64,000 bases of DNA from DASRDR01 sp044867785 (GTDB taxonomy: Bacteria > Methylomirabilota > Methylomirabilia > Rokubacteriales > DASRDR01): positions 1 to 64,000 of the forward strand of contig JBIOVM010000185.1 in the NCBI GenBank assembly GCA_044867785.1, given 5' to 3'. Positions 1 to 8,513 of the stretch are shown piece after piece. Position numbers and translations under genes: made by a program. The notes under the pieces were generated by a model. That model made no database searches, was not told the origin of the DNA, and saw only the letters and a list, made by a program, of their open reading frames with translations. Position 1 is the first letter of the stretch; each line of letters begins with the position of its first letter.

Positions 1-1324
1 GTCTGACCCCGAGCCAGCGGGCCGTGCGGAGGAGGCGCGCGTCGCCGTGGCGGGGCCCGACCAGCTGGACGCCGATGGGCAGGCCGTTGGCGCCCCGCAT
101 GAGCGGGAGCGTGATGGCCGGCATGCCGGTGAGGGTCCACAGCGTGCAGAAGCTCGGGTCGCCGGTCGAGTCGAGCCCCGCCGGCGCCGTTCCGGGCGCG
201 GCGGGGGTCAGGATGGCGTCGTAGCGCTGCTGGAAGAGCTCGGCGAGGCCCTCGGCGAAGGCCCGCGCCCGGGTCCGCGCCCGCTGGTAGTCGAGGGCCC
301 GCACCTCGCGCCCCCGCTCGAGGAGGGTCCGGAGCGCGTCGGAGAGCCGGTCCCGCCCCGTCTCCCACTCCCGGTCGAGGCTCTGGGCCATCTCGGCTTC
401 CATGATGAGGCGGTGCCACTCGAAGGCGTCGTCGGACTGGATCAGGTCGACGTCCTCGACGCGGTCCCCCAGGAGCGCCTGAAGCTCGGCGAACGCCTCC
501 CGCGTGTCGGCGTCGGTGCGCTCCCAGCGGGACGTCCGGACCAGGCCGAACATCGGCGGCAGCGGCGGCTCCTCGGCCGCCACGTCGCGGAACGGGATGC
601 GCGCCCGCGGCCGGGAGTCCGGGTCGCGCTCGTCGAACCCGACCAGCTGCTCGAGCGAGAGCGCGATGTCCTCGATGGTCCGGGCGAAGAGGCCGACGGT
701 GTCGAGCGTCCGGGAGAGCGGGAACACGCCCGGCCGCGGGATGAGCCCGTGCGTCGGCTTGAAGCCGTAGACGCCGCAGAACGAGGCCGGGCGGATCACG
801 GAGCCGTTCGTCTGGCTGCCCAGCGCGAGGGGCACCATGCCGGCCGCCACCGCGGCGGCGGACCCGCTCGAGGACCCGCCCGGCGTGTGGGCGGCATCGT
901 GCGGGTTGCGCGTCTTGCCGGGCGCGTAGTAGGCGAACTCGGTCGTGACGGTCTTGCCCATGACGATCGCGCCCGCCGACCGCAGCATCGAGACCACCGC
1001 GGCGTCGCGCGAAGGCGTCCGTCCCGCGTAGATCGGGGATCCGATCTCGGTCGGCATGTCCCCGGTGTCGATGATGTCCTTGACGCCGACCGGCACCCCG
1101 TGGAGCGGCCCGGTCGGACGGCCGCTCGCCCGCCACTCGTCGGCGGCCCGCGCCTGCGCGAGCGCGTGTCCGGGGTCGAGGAACGCCCAGGCCTGCACGT
1201 CCGCGTCGACCTCGCGGATCCGGGCCAGGCACGCTTCGACGACCTGGACGGAGCTGAGCACTCCGTCGCGGATCAGGCGCGCCGCGTCCGATGCGGTCAG
1301 GGCATGGAGGTTCGTCAGGTCCAC
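1..1324 (-). CDS. amidase signature family hydrolase (3' end off the window)
   Basis: Amidase signature (GatA/AtzF-like) enzyme, predicted to hydrolyse a C-N amide bond. At least 441 residues; the C-terminus lies beyond base 1. Ser-cisSer-Lys catalytic residues are readable as Lys82 (GVPVGVKDIIDTG), Ser151 (in GGSSSGSAAAVA) and Ser175 (in TNGSVIRPASFCGV). The spacings of 69 and 24 residues match the family. The GTG start at 1324 lies two bases after the TGA of the upstream dctM gene, so it is the last visible gene of the TRAP operon and is probably co-translated. The context suggests that the TRAP system imports an amide or a carboxylate released from one; the substrate cannot be told from sequence. 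Confidence 0.93.
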   Translation of the reverse strand, partial: MDLTNLHALTASDAARLIRDGVLSSVQVVEACLARIREVDADVQAWAFLDPGHALAQARAADEWRASGRPTGPLHGVPVGVKDIIDTGDMPTEIGSPIYAGRTPSRDAAVVSMLRSAGAIVMGKTVTTEFAYYAPGKTRNPHDAAHTPGGSSSGSAAAVAAGMVPLALGSQTNGSVIRPASFCGVYGFKPTHGLIPRPGVFPLSRTLDTVGLFARTIEDIALSLEQLVGFDERDPDSRPRARIPFRDVAAEEPPLPPMFGLVRTSRWERTDADTREAFAELQALLGDRVEDVDLIQSDDAFEWHRLIMEAEMAQSLDREWETGRDRLSDALRTLLERGREVRALDYQRARTRARAFAEGLAELFQQRYDAILTPAAPGTAPAGLDSTGDPSFCTLWTLTGMPAITLPLMRGANGLPIGVQLVGPRHGDARLLRTARWLGVR

Positions 1325-1325
1325 A

Positions 1326-3389
1326 TCAGTTCCCGTAGAGGAACTCGGGCAGCCAGAGCGTCATGCCGGGCCAGATGTACATGAACGCGAGGCACAGCGC
1401 GACGATCAGCATGTACGGCATCATGCCGGCGAAGATCTGGTTGAGGGTGACGTGCTTCGGGGCCACCCCCTTCAGGTAGAAGGCGGACATCGCCACCGGC
1501 GGGGACAGGAACGCCGCCTGGAGGTTCACCGCCACCATGGTGCCGAACAGCAGCGGGTCCACGTTGAAGTGGCTCAGGAGCGGGATGAAGATCGGGCAGA
1601 AGATCACGATGATCTCCGTCCACTCGAGCGGCCACCCGAGCAGGAAGATGATCAGCTGGGCCATGATCAGGAACCCGATCGGGGAGAGGTTCATCCCGAG
1701 CACCCACCGCTCGATCAGCCCCTGGCCCCCGTGCAGCGCGAAGACCGAGGAGAAGAGGGCGGAGCCGACGAAGAGCCAGCACACCATGGCAGTCGTCTTG
1801 GCGGTGAGAAACGTGGACTGCTTGAGGTTGTCCCGGAGCTCCTGGGACCGGCGGAGGTGCACGAGGCCGGGAACCACGGTGCCCAGGAAGGTGCCGCCGA
1901 TCGCGCCCGCCACCAGCAGGGACGAGAGCGGCTCGCCCTGGGACCACCCGAGGCCGAAGCCGAGGACGGCGCCGGCGAGGCTCCACCACCAGACGTCGCG
2001 CGCGTACTTCGACATCACCGCCAGGTACAGGGCGCCGAGCGCCCCGATCGCCGCCGACTCCGTGGCGGTGCAGATCCCGAACAGGATCACCGCGAGGACG
2101 ACGATGGTGAGCACTCCCAGCGGCACGACGGACGCGATCAGCTCCTTGAGGATCTCGAGCTGCTCGCCGTCCATGCGCCGGTAGTAGACCAGGAGCACCA
2201 GCGCGGCGAGCGCGGCCAGCCCCCAGAACCACTGGTAGAAGTGCGCGGGAACCCGGCTGGCCGTCGACACCGGGGCCCGGGCGGCCGCCGACCCCATCTC
2301 CTCGGGCGGCGCGTCGGCGGCCCGCGCCGGCTCGTCGCCCTCGACCTCCGTCTCGGCGGCTCCGAGCTCCTGGGGCATCTCCTCGGCGGGGGCGGTCGGG
2401 GCCGGGGGCGCGGGCGTCGCCTTCGCGGCCGGCGCGGGCGCCGCCGGCCTGGCGGCGCGGGCGGTCTGGGGGCTCGCGACCGCGGCCGGCGCGTTGTAGA
2501 CGACCACGTACCACCACGTGGCGCCGAACACGCCCGCGGCGAGCGCCAGGGGTACCAGGAGCGCCAGCGCGTTCTTGACGATCGCGCCGTAGACCAGCGC
2601 GTGCTCGCCACCGGGCCGGCCGGCGCGCGCCAGGCCGGGCCGGAACAAGGAGCCCACGACGCCGAGGGGCACGCTCCGCAGCCCGCTCCGCTCGAGCCGC
2701 TGGAGCCAGTCGGGCACCGGGAGGCGATACTGGTCCGGCCGCAGCGTGGGCGCGATCCGGGGGTTCAGCGTGGCCCACCCGAGGATGTAGGCCAGGTAGA
2801 GCGCGGTGAGGAAGAAGCCCGGCAGCATCGCGGCGGCGTAGAGCTTCACGATGGACTGGCCGGCGACGGCCGCGTAGACGATCAGCATCACCGACGGGGG
2901 GATCAGGATCCCGAGCGTCCCGCCCGCCGCGATCGCTCCCGACGCCAGCCGGATGTCGTAGCCGGCGTTCAGCATCGGGCGCAGCGCGATCACGCCCATG
3001 AGGACGACGACCGCGCCGACGATCCCGGACGCGATGCCCCAGAAGGCGCACACGAGGAGCGTGGTCACGGCGAGCGACGCGGGGACCCGGCGGAACGCTA
3101 GCTGGACGCTGTGGAACATGCGGTCCACCAGCGCCGCCCGCTCCATCACGTAGCCCATGAACACGAACAGCGGGACCGAGAGCAGCGTGTCGTTGGTCAT
3201 CACGCCGTACGTGCGCTGCACCATCAGGTCGAAGATCTGGTTCTGCCACCAGTGCTGGCCGGGCGCGACGAACGCGAGGAAGCCGAAGCCCATGCCGAGC
3301 CCCATCAGCGTGAACGCCGTCGGGAAGCCCATCATGATGGCGATCACGATGAGCCCGAGCATGGCGAGGCCGAGGAGGGGGTCACTCAC
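1326..3389 (-). CDS. dctM: TRAP transporter large permease DctM, expanded form
   Basis: Large membrane subunit of a tripartite ATP-independent periplasmic transporter, the ion-coupled channel of the system. 687 residues, against roughly 430 for ordinary DctM. Typical DctM signatures are present: GGTLGILIPPSVMLIVYA and, near the end, LSPPVAMSAFYLKG. Extra material is inserted around the TxTEAAA-like motif (here FGICTATESAAIGALG). It consists of an added hydrophobic segment, an Ala/Pro-rich then acidic low-complexity linker at about residues 297-375, another hydrophobic segment, and two further hydrophobic stretches downstream. The GTG start at 3389 overlaps the dctQ stop (GTGA). An in-frame reading extends upstream to 4034 but only covers dctQ out of frame. 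Confidence 0.93.
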   Translation of the reverse strand: MSDPLLGLAMLGLIVIAIMMGFPTAFTLMGLGMGFGFLAFVAPGQHWWQNQIFDLMVQRTYGVMTNDTLLSVPLFVFMGYVMERAALVDRMFHSVQLAFRRVPASLAVTTLLVCAFWGIASGIVGAVVVLMGVIALRPMLNAGYDIRLASGAIAAGGTLGILIPPSVMLIVYAAVAGQSIVKLYAAAMLPGFFLTALYLAYILGWATLNPRIAPTLRPDQYRLPVPDWLQRLERSGLRSVPLGVVGSLFRPGLARAGRPGGEHALVYGAIVKNALALLVPLALAAGVFGATWWYVVVYNAPAAVASPQTARAARPAAPAPAAKATPAPPAPTAPAEEMPQELGAAETEVEGDEPARAADAPPEEMGSAAARAPVSTASRVPAHFYQWFWGLAALAALVLLVYYRRMDGEQLEILKELIASVVPLGVLTIVVLAVILFGICTATESAAIGALGALYLAVMSKYARDVWWWSLAGAVLGFGLGWSQGEPLSSLLVAGAIGGTFLGTVVPGLVHLRRSQELRDNLKQSTFLTAKTTAMVCWLFVGSALFSSVFALHGGQGLIERWVLGMNLSPIGFLIMAQLIIFLLGWPLEWTEIIVIFCPIFIPLLSHFNVDPLLFGTMVAVNLQAAFLSPPVAMSAFYLKGVAPKHVTLNQIFAGMMPYMLIVALCLAFMYIWPGMTLWLPEFLYGN

Positions 3390-4099
3390 CGCTTCGGCTC
3401 GTCCTCTCGGTCCTCTCGGATCGCGTGCTCGTGCACCACCCCTTCTTCCATGACGCTCCGGTGGCGGGCGGCCTCGTCGATCGCCTTGGCTCCCTCCATG
3501 GCCGCTCGGCGGGACTCCTCGTCGACGTACTGGCTGTGGCCGAGCTGGGTGTCGATGACGTCGATCTCCTCGACGTCCTGGATCCGGGCGGGCCAGGCGC
3601 CGGTGCGGAGGCACACGATGCAGCGCAGGATCTCCGCCACGCCCTGGATCATGACGAGCATGCCGGCGAGCGGGATCACCGACTTGAAGTGGTACACCGG
3701 CGGACCCTCGGCGGTGACCGTCGAGTGCTCCCCGATGCGCCAGGAATCCGCGGCGTAGCCGAACCCCGCGTAGATCAGGGCCAGGATGCCGGGAACGAAG
3801 AACAGGAGGTACAGGGTCAGGTCGAGCGCCGCCTGCCGGCGGGGCTTCAGATAGAGGTACACGAAGTCGGCCCGCACGTGACCGGCCTGCGCCAGCGTGT
3901 AGGCGCCGCACAGCATGAACAGCGTGCCGTACAGCATGTTGTTGAAGTCGAAGATCCAGGCGGTCGGCGCGTTCAGGATGTAGCGCTTGAAGACCTCGAT
4001 GGAGACCACGAACGTGAGCGCCACGATGAGCCATGCGAAGGCCTTGCCCGACCAGTAGCTGAACCGGTCGATGGCGCGGATCAGGCGCTCGGCCGTCAT
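3386..4099 (-). CDS. dctQ: TRAP transporter small permease DctQ
   Basis: Small membrane subunit of the TRAP transporter, 237 residues, with four hydrophobic segments in the first 175 residues (for example FAWLIVALTFVVSIEVFKRY and LTLYLLFFVPGILALIYAGF). A hydrophilic, charged C-terminal tail of about 60 residues (rich in E, R, H) is longer than in many DctQ proteins. It couples to dctM by a 4-base GTGA overlap. It lies 81 bp downstream of dctP, and that gap contains a strong hairpin at 4118-4161. Confidence 0.92.
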   Translation of the reverse strand: MTAERLIRAIDRFSYWSGKAFAWLIVALTFVVSIEVFKRYILNAPTAWIFDFNNMLYGTLFMLCGAYTLAQAGHVRADFVYLYLKPRRQAALDLTLYLLFFVPGILALIYAGFGYAADSWRIGEHSTVTAEGPPVYHFKSVIPLAGMLVMIQGVAEILRCIVCLRTGAWPARIQDVEEIDVIDTQLGHSQYVDEESRRAAMEGAKAIDEAARHRSVMEEGVVHEHAIREDREDEPKR

Positions 4100-4117
4100 G
4101 GGCTTACCCGGGACGCA

Positions 4118-4161
4118 CGACGGACCAGCGGCCCGGCCGGCGCCGGACGGCTGGTCCGTCG
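4118..4161 (-). terminator. intercistronic hairpin between dctP and dctQ
   Basis: Perfect 12-bp inverted repeat: left arm 4118-4129, right arm 4150-4161, with a 20-base GC-rich loop. It lies between the dctP stop (4181) and the dctQ start (4099) and has no T-tract. Such a hairpin could act as a partial terminator or 3' stabiliser that keeps the binding-protein message more abundant than the permease message. That role is inference. The second TRAP operon in this window has hairpins at the same position. Confidence 0.65.
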
Positions 4162-4180
4162 GAGCAATGGCACCGAGCGA

Positions 4181-5311
4181 CTAGCTCTTCTTCGCGAAGT
4201 AGTGGTTGTACGCCATCCGCCGGCTGACGTTGGTGTCGAGATCCCACTTCACCGCCCGCTCGGCGAACTTCTTCTGCGACTCGGCGATCTCCTTGAAGAG
4301 CGGGTTGTCGGCCGACTTCTTGGCCGCCACCTCGTCGTAGACCTGGAGCTGCTTCTGCAGAATGGCGTCCGGGGTCTTGAAGAACCGGACCTTGTCCTTC
4401 GTCTGCAGCTCGACATAGTCCTTCGAGTACCGGTCGATGGCCTTCCACGACATGTCGGCCGACGCCGCCTCGACCCCGTTCTCGATGATCGCCTTCATCT
4501 TGTCCGGCAGCGCGTCGAACTTGGTCTTGTTGAACGTGATCTCCAGCTGCTCGGCGTTCTGGTGGTAGCTCTGCAGCATGCAGATCTTCGAGACGTCGGC
4601 GAAGCCGAGGATGCGGTCCGACGTCTGGTTGTTGAACTCGGCGGCGTCGAGGAGGCCGCGGTCCAGGGCCGGCACGATCTCGCCGCCGGGGAGCGCGTTG
4701 ACCGCCGCGCCCAGCCCCGTGAACACGTCGATCGAGATGCCGACGGTGCGGAACTTCAGCCCCTTGAAGTCGTCGACCTTGGTGACCGGCTTCTTGAACC
4801 ACCCGAGCGGCTGCGTGTACATGGGCCCGTAGGGGAAGGACACCACGTTGGCGCCGATCGAGGCGTAGAGCTTGTTGAGGAGCTCCTTGCCGCCGCCGTA
4901 CTTGTGCCACGAGAGCAGCATGTTGGCGTCCATGCCGTACCCCGGGCCCGATCCCCAGAGCGCGAGCGCGGTCTGCTTGCCGTAGTGGTACACGAGCACA
5001 CCGTGGCCGCCGTCGAGCGTGCCCTTCGACACGGCGTCGATCAGCCCGAACGCCGGGACCACCGCGCCGGCCGGCAGCACCTCGATCTTGAGGTCGCCGC
5101 CGGTCATGTCGTTGACCTTCTTCGCGAAGTCGAGGGCGTACTCGTGGAAGATGTCCTTCTGGGGCCAGGTGCTCTGCCAGCGCATCGAGATCGGTCCCTG
5201 CGCCTTGAGGACGTTGGGGAAGCCGAGGGCGGCGGCCCCGGCGGCAGCGGCGGTGGCGCCCGTCAGGAACCTCCGGCGCGACGCCGCGGCGACAACGTTG
5301 TGCTCGCTCAT
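4181..5311 (-). CDS. dctP: TRAP transporter substrate-binding protein DctP
   Basis: Periplasmic solute receptor of the TRAP system, 376 residues. The N-terminus has a twin-arginine signal (SRRRFLTGATAAAAGAAALG) ending near KAQG. Family features include IEVLPAGAVVPAF early on, FKGLKFRTVG, and the LPGGEIVPALDRGLLDAAEF block where the conserved Arg contacts the ligand carboxylate. The ATG at 5311 has a good Shine-Dalgarno sequence (AGGGAGGTG, about 6 bases away). First gene of dctP-dctQ-dctM-amidase; promoter read at 5417-5445. Confidence 0.95.
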   Translation of the reverse strand: MSEHNVVAAASRRRFLTGATAAAAGAAALGFPNVLKAQGPISMRWQSTWPQKDIFHEYALDFAKKVNDMTGGDLKIEVLPAGAVVPAFGLIDAVSKGTLDGGHGVLVYHYGKQTALALWGSGPGYGMDANMLLSWHKYGGGKELLNKLYASIGANVVSFPYGPMYTQPLGWFKKPVTKVDDFKGLKFRTVGISIDVFTGLGAAVNALPGGEIVPALDRGLLDAAEFNNQTSDRILGFADVSKICMLQSYHQNAEQLEITFNKTKFDALPDKMKAIIENGVEAASADMSWKAIDRYSKDYVELQTKDKVRFFKTPDAILQKQLQVYDEVAAKKSADNPLFKEIAESQKKFAERAVKWDLDTNVSRRMAYNHYFAKKS

Positions 5312-5416
5312 GCTGCACCTCCCTTGGTGCTGGCGGGTTGACCCAGAGGTTCGTGTCGCGGACTCCGTTGCTTCGGGACGCCATCGAGGGACGGACCGCT
5401 CCGACGAGGCGGCGCC

Positions 5417-5445
5417 ATTCTACCGTCCGCCCCCATCCCCGGCAA
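5417..5445 (-). promoter_or_regulatory. sigma70-type promoter for dctP operon
   Basis: Read on the minus strand: TTGCCG (5445-5440), a 17-base spacer, then TAGAAT (5422-5417), about 105 bases before the dctP ATG. It lies in the 285-bp divergent gap (5312-5596) between dctP and the aminotransferase gene, where I see no other clear element. Confidence 0.55.
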
Positions 5446-5596
5446 GCGATTCGCTCCCGTCGCGCGGGCCGGGCCGCGACCGTCGGTCCCGCGTCTCGTC
5501 GTGGGAACGCCGAGCCGCGGCGTGGGGTTCCGCGGGAGCCGCGTCGGGCCGGCGGGCGTTGACGGAACGCGCCGCCTGGCCGAGGATGGGCGAGTC

Positions 5597-6802
5597 GTGA
5601 CCCCCGAAGCGTCCTCCAACGGCTGGCGCGCCCTCTGGCCCCTCGACCTCTCCGTCACCTTCCTCAACCACGGCTCGTACGGGGCCTGCCCCCGCGCGGT
5701 GCTGGACGCCCAGGCGCGTCTCAGGGAGCGGCTCGAGGGGGAGCCGGTCCGGTTCCTGAGCCGTGAGCTGGAGGGCCGGCTCGACGAGGCGCGGGCCGCC
5801 CTCGGCGCCTTCGTCGGGGCTCCACCCGATGACCTCGCCTTCGTCCCGAATGCGACCACCGGGGTGAACACGGTGCTCCGCTGGCTCGACCTCCAGCCGG
5901 GCGACGAGATCCTCGCGACGGATCACACGTACAACGCCTGCCGAAACGCCGTGGACGCGGTCGCGGCGCGCGCCCGCGGCCGGGTCGCAGTGGCGCCGGT
6001 GCCGTTTCCGCTCCGCGGTCCCGAGGAGATTCTCGAGGCGGTCCTCGGCCGCGTGACTCCGCGGACGCGCTTGGCGCTCCTCGATCACGTGACCAGCCCG
6101 ACGGGCGTCGTCCTGCCGATCGAGCGGCTGGTGCGCGAGCTGTCCGCCCGAGGCGTGGATGCGCTGGTCGACGGGGCCCACGCCCCCGGGATGGTGCCGC
6201 TGGACCTCCAGGCGCTCGGCGCCGCGTACTACACCGGCAACTGCCACAAGTGGATGTGCGCGCCGAAGGGCGCCGGCTTTCTCCATGTGCGGCCTGACCG
6301 CCAGGCGGGTGTCCGCCCGCTCGTGATCAGCCACGGCGCCAACTCGCGGCGCACGGACCGCTCGCGCTTCCGGCTCGAGTTCGACTGGCTGGGGACCGTC
6401 GATCCGACCGCGTACCTCACGGTCCCCGAGGCGATCCGGTTCATGGGCTCGCTGCTGCCGGGGGGGTGGCCGGCCCTGATGGCGCACAACCGGAGCACGG
6501 CGCTCGGGGCGCGCGACCGGCTCTGCGCGGCTCTCGCCGTCCCGCCGCCCGTGCCCGACTCCATGGTGGGCTCGCTCGCCGCGGTCCCCATCCCGCCGGG
6601 CTTCGGCCCCGCGCCGCGGGATGGCGCGCCGGACCCCCTCCAGGCCGCGCTCTTCGATCGCTTCGGGCTCGAGCTGCTCGTCTTCACCTGGCCGGCCCTC
6701 GCGACCCGGATCCTTCGCGTCTCGGCGCAGGTCTACAACGCCGCGGGCGACTATGAGCGCGTGGCCGAGGCGCTCGGCGTCCTGCGGCGCGAGTCGGCAT
6801 GA
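5597..6802 (+). CDS. class V aminotransferase, isopenicillin N epimerase-like
   Basis: PLP-dependent fold-type I enzyme of the class V aminotransferase family, 401 residues from the GTG at 5597. It resembles the CefD/isopenicillin N epimerase and cysteine desulfurase-like branch. Visible features are LNHGSYGACPRAVLDAQ at the N-terminus, the cofactor-binding VDGAHAPGM (Asp), and the Schiff-base Lys218 in TGNCHKWMCAPKGAGFLHV. The NHGSYG start is typical and supports a start near here, although an in-frame ATG exists at 5501. It overlaps the next gene by ATGA, so aminotransferase and dioxygenase are probably made together. Epimerase, racemase, lyase or desulfurase activity cannot be separated from sequence alone. 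Confidence 0.9.
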   Translation: MTPEASSNGWRALWPLDLSVTFLNHGSYGACPRAVLDAQARLRERLEGEPVRFLSRELEGRLDEARAALGAFVGAPPDDLAFVPNATTGVNTVLRWLDLQPGDEILATDHTYNACRNAVDAVAARARGRVAVAPVPFPLRGPEEILEAVLGRVTPRTRLALLDHVTSPTGVVLPIERLVRELSARGVDALVDGAHAPGMVPLDLQALGAAYYTGNCHKWMCAPKGAGFLHVRPDRQAGVRPLVISHGANSRRTDRSRFRLEFDWLGTVDPTAYLTVPEAIRFMGSLLPGGWPALMAHNRSTALGARDRLCAALAVPPPVPDSMVGSLAAVPIPPGFGPAPRDGAPDPLQAALFDRFGLELLVFTWPALATRILRVSAQVYNAAGDYERVAEALGVLRRESA

Positions 6803-7779
6803 CGGGGTCCCGCCCTCCCATGCTCGGGGACGAGATCCGGGACAGCCGCGCGTGGCGCCGGCACGAGCTGTCACCGCGGGACTGGCTGGTGCCGCTGACG
6901 CCGCCCTGCGTCGACGAGCTGGAGACCTCGCTCCGGCAGTGGCGCCGCGATCCGCTGCCGACGCTCCTCCTGACGCCGGATCAGTTCCCGCTCGCCGCCT
7001 GCGCCGATCTGATGGCCCGCGTGCGCCATCAGCTCTGCTCGGGCATCGGGCTGGCCGTGGTCGACCGGGTCCCGGTCGAGCGCTACGAGCCGGAAGAGAA
7101 CCGCGTCCTGTGCTGGCTCTTGACCCAGCTCGTCCAGCGGCCGGTCGCGCAGGCGTGGAACGGCGCGGTGCTCTACGACGTCCGCGACACGGGCAGGGCG
7201 CTCGAGTACGGGGTCCGGCGATCCGTCACGAACCTGGACCTGACGTTCCACACGGACGGCCCTTGGCTCGACCTGCCGCCCCATCTGGTCGGGCTCTACT
7301 GCGTGAACCCGGCCCAGGAGGGCGGCGTGAGCCGCTTCGTGAGCCTGTGCACCGTGCACAACGAGCTGCGGCGGCGTCACCCCGACCTCCTCGCGCGCCT
7401 CTACCAGCCGTATCCGTGGGATCGTCAGGCTGAGCACGCGGCGGGCACCGCCAAGACCGGCAGTCAGCCGATCTTCCAGTCCGACGGCAGCGCCGTGGTC
7501 GGGCGCTTCAACGAGCGGCTCATCGAGACGGGCGCCGAGCTGGAGGGCACGCCGCTCGACGCGCACGGCCGCGACGCGCTGGACGCGATGCGCGCGCTCG
7601 TGGACGCCCCCGAGCTCTGGGTCGAGTTCAGGATCGAGCGCGGCCAGATCCAGTTCCTGAACAACCGCCAGTTCGCGCACAGCCGGACCGACTTCCGGGA
7701 CGCCCCCGAGCCCGCGTTGAAGCGGCACCTGATCCGGGTCTGGACCCGGGAGGAAGGCCGCCGCACCTTCTACGCGTGA
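6799..7779 (+). CDS. TauD/TfdA-type Fe(II)/2-oxoglutarate dioxygenase
   Basis: Putative non-heme iron dioxygenase, 326 residues. The facial triad is visible as His151-x-Asp153 (FHTDGPW) and the distal His310 (LKRHLIRVW), with Arg313 placed to bind 2-oxoglutarate. The LLTQLVQRPVAQ region and the LNNRQFAHSRTDF stretch near the end are typical of gamma-butyrobetaine/TauD-like members. Translationally coupled to the upstream PLP enzyme (ATGA). A PLP enzyme plus 2OG oxygenase pair suggests modification or breakdown of an amino-acid-like compound; the substrate is unknown. Confidence 0.9.
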   Translation: MTGSRPPMLGDEIRDSRAWRRHELSPRDWLVPLTPPCVDELETSLRQWRRDPLPTLLLTPDQFPLAACADLMARVRHQLCSGIGLAVVDRVPVERYEPEENRVLCWLLTQLVQRPVAQAWNGAVLYDVRDTGRALEYGVRRSVTNLDLTFHTDGPWLDLPPHLVGLYCVNPAQEGGVSRFVSLCTVHNELRRRHPDLLARLYQPYPWDRQAEHAAGTAKTGSQPIFQSDGSAVVGRFNERLIETGAELEGTPLDAHGRDALDAMRALVDAPELWVEFRIERGQIQFLNNRQFAHSRTDFRDAPEPALKRHLIRVWTREEGRRTFYA

Positions 7780-7829
7780 GTGCGAGTCCGACTCGCCATA
7801 CGGCACGCCCCGATCCACGCGGGCGTGCT

Positions 7830-8456
7830 CTAGTCTCGCCTCCGCCGCGATCGGGCCGGCTCCGACGCGGCGGCGCGCGCGGACCGCTCAGCCGAAGCGT
7901 TCGGAGCCGCCGCTTCCGCCGGCGGAAGCGGCGGCTCCGCCGCGTCCGGCACCAGCTGGTGGAAGAGGCTCGATTCGCGCATGTAGAACCCTTGCGTGTG
8001 GAACGAGTCCTCGAGCCGGAGGTACCGGTAGTCCAGGTGGTGGCCCAGCTCGTGGAGCAGGGTCCTGAGATAGGTCCGGAACGCGACGACCCGCCGCAGC
8101 CGGGCGGTGCGCATCCAGAGCTGGACGCGCGGCAGGCGGCGGTCCTCGGTGTAGAGGCCTTGTAGCTCGCCCCAGCTGTTGTGCGGGCGGGCGGCCAGCA
8201 CCTCCACCCGGCACGGTCCCACGGCGAAGGCCTGGGTGAGCCCCGTGAAGAGCTGCTGGGACGCGACCTGCACGGCTTGCCGATCCTCCGAGACCAGGGA
8301 AGCGTCGAGGGCCGCCACGCGCGGATGGAGCTCCCGTGCTCCCGGCAGCGCGAGGCGCGTGATCTCGTCGCTCCGCCGATAGACGCGCTGCTGGGCACGC
8401 GTCAGGCGCTCGTAGTAGCCGAACCGGCGCGGCGGGGTGGGCGGCTTGTCGGGCAC
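7830..8456 (-). CDS. HExxH-motif putative metallopeptidase-like protein
   Basis: 208-residue protein of unknown function. A zinc-peptidase-like motif is centred on His135-Glu136-x-x-His139 (LLHELGHHLDY), preceded by a compact alpha/beta region (GPCRVEVLAARPHNSWGELQGLY). The C-terminal 40 residues are Ala/Pro/Arg-rich and look disordered. They are encoded partly by a 38-bp perfect palindrome (7902-7939). No signal peptide is visible. It follows the livK-like gene after a hairpin, so it may be transcribed by read-through or from its own promoter. Minimal one-domain zincin-like proteins of this type are common and mostly uncharacterised. Confidence 0.75.
   Translation of the reverse strand: MPDKPPTPPRRFGYYERLTRAQQRVYRRSDEITRLALPGARELHPRVAALDASLVSEDRQAVQVASQQLFTGLTQAFAVGPCRVEVLAARPHNSWGELQGLYTEDRRLPRVQLWMRTARLRRVVAFRTYLRTLLHELGHHLDYRYLRLEDSFHTQGFYMRESSLFHQLVPDAAEPPLPPAEAAAPNASAERSARAAASEPARSRRRRD
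7902..7939. repeat. 38-bp perfect palindrome inside coding sequence
   Basis: Bases 7902-7920 are the exact reverse complement of 7921-7939, with no loop. A second short inverted repeat (CCGAA-GCG-TTCGG) starts at 7892 and touches it. The palindrome encodes a Pro/Ala-rich stretch at the C-terminus of the HExxH protein. Confidence 0.9.
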
Positions 8457-8467
8457 GCAGGATGAGG

Positions 8468-8498
8468 CGCCGGCCGGGCCAGCGAGGCCCGGCCGGCG
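8468..8498 (-). terminator. GC-rich hairpin after the livK-like gene
   Basis: Perfect 13-bp stem (8468-8480 with 8486-8498) and a 5-base AGCGA loop, starting 16 bases past the stop of the livK-like gene on the minus strand. There is no T-tract, so it is either a Rho-assisted or stabilising 3' hairpin. Confidence 0.65.
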
Positions 8499-8513
8499 GG
8501 CGGGGTCAGTCCT

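Noticed and set aside
1056..3101. Long plus-strand open frames opposite dctM and many other genes
   Set aside because: At about 70 percent GC, antisense frames are often open. These are Arg/His/Asp-rich, lack domains, and mirror real genes.
1326..4034. 902-residue fusion of DctQ-region and DctM
   Set aside because: The first 215 codons are an out-of-frame reading of dctQ. The DctM N-terminus starts at GTG 3389 with a GTGA overlap.
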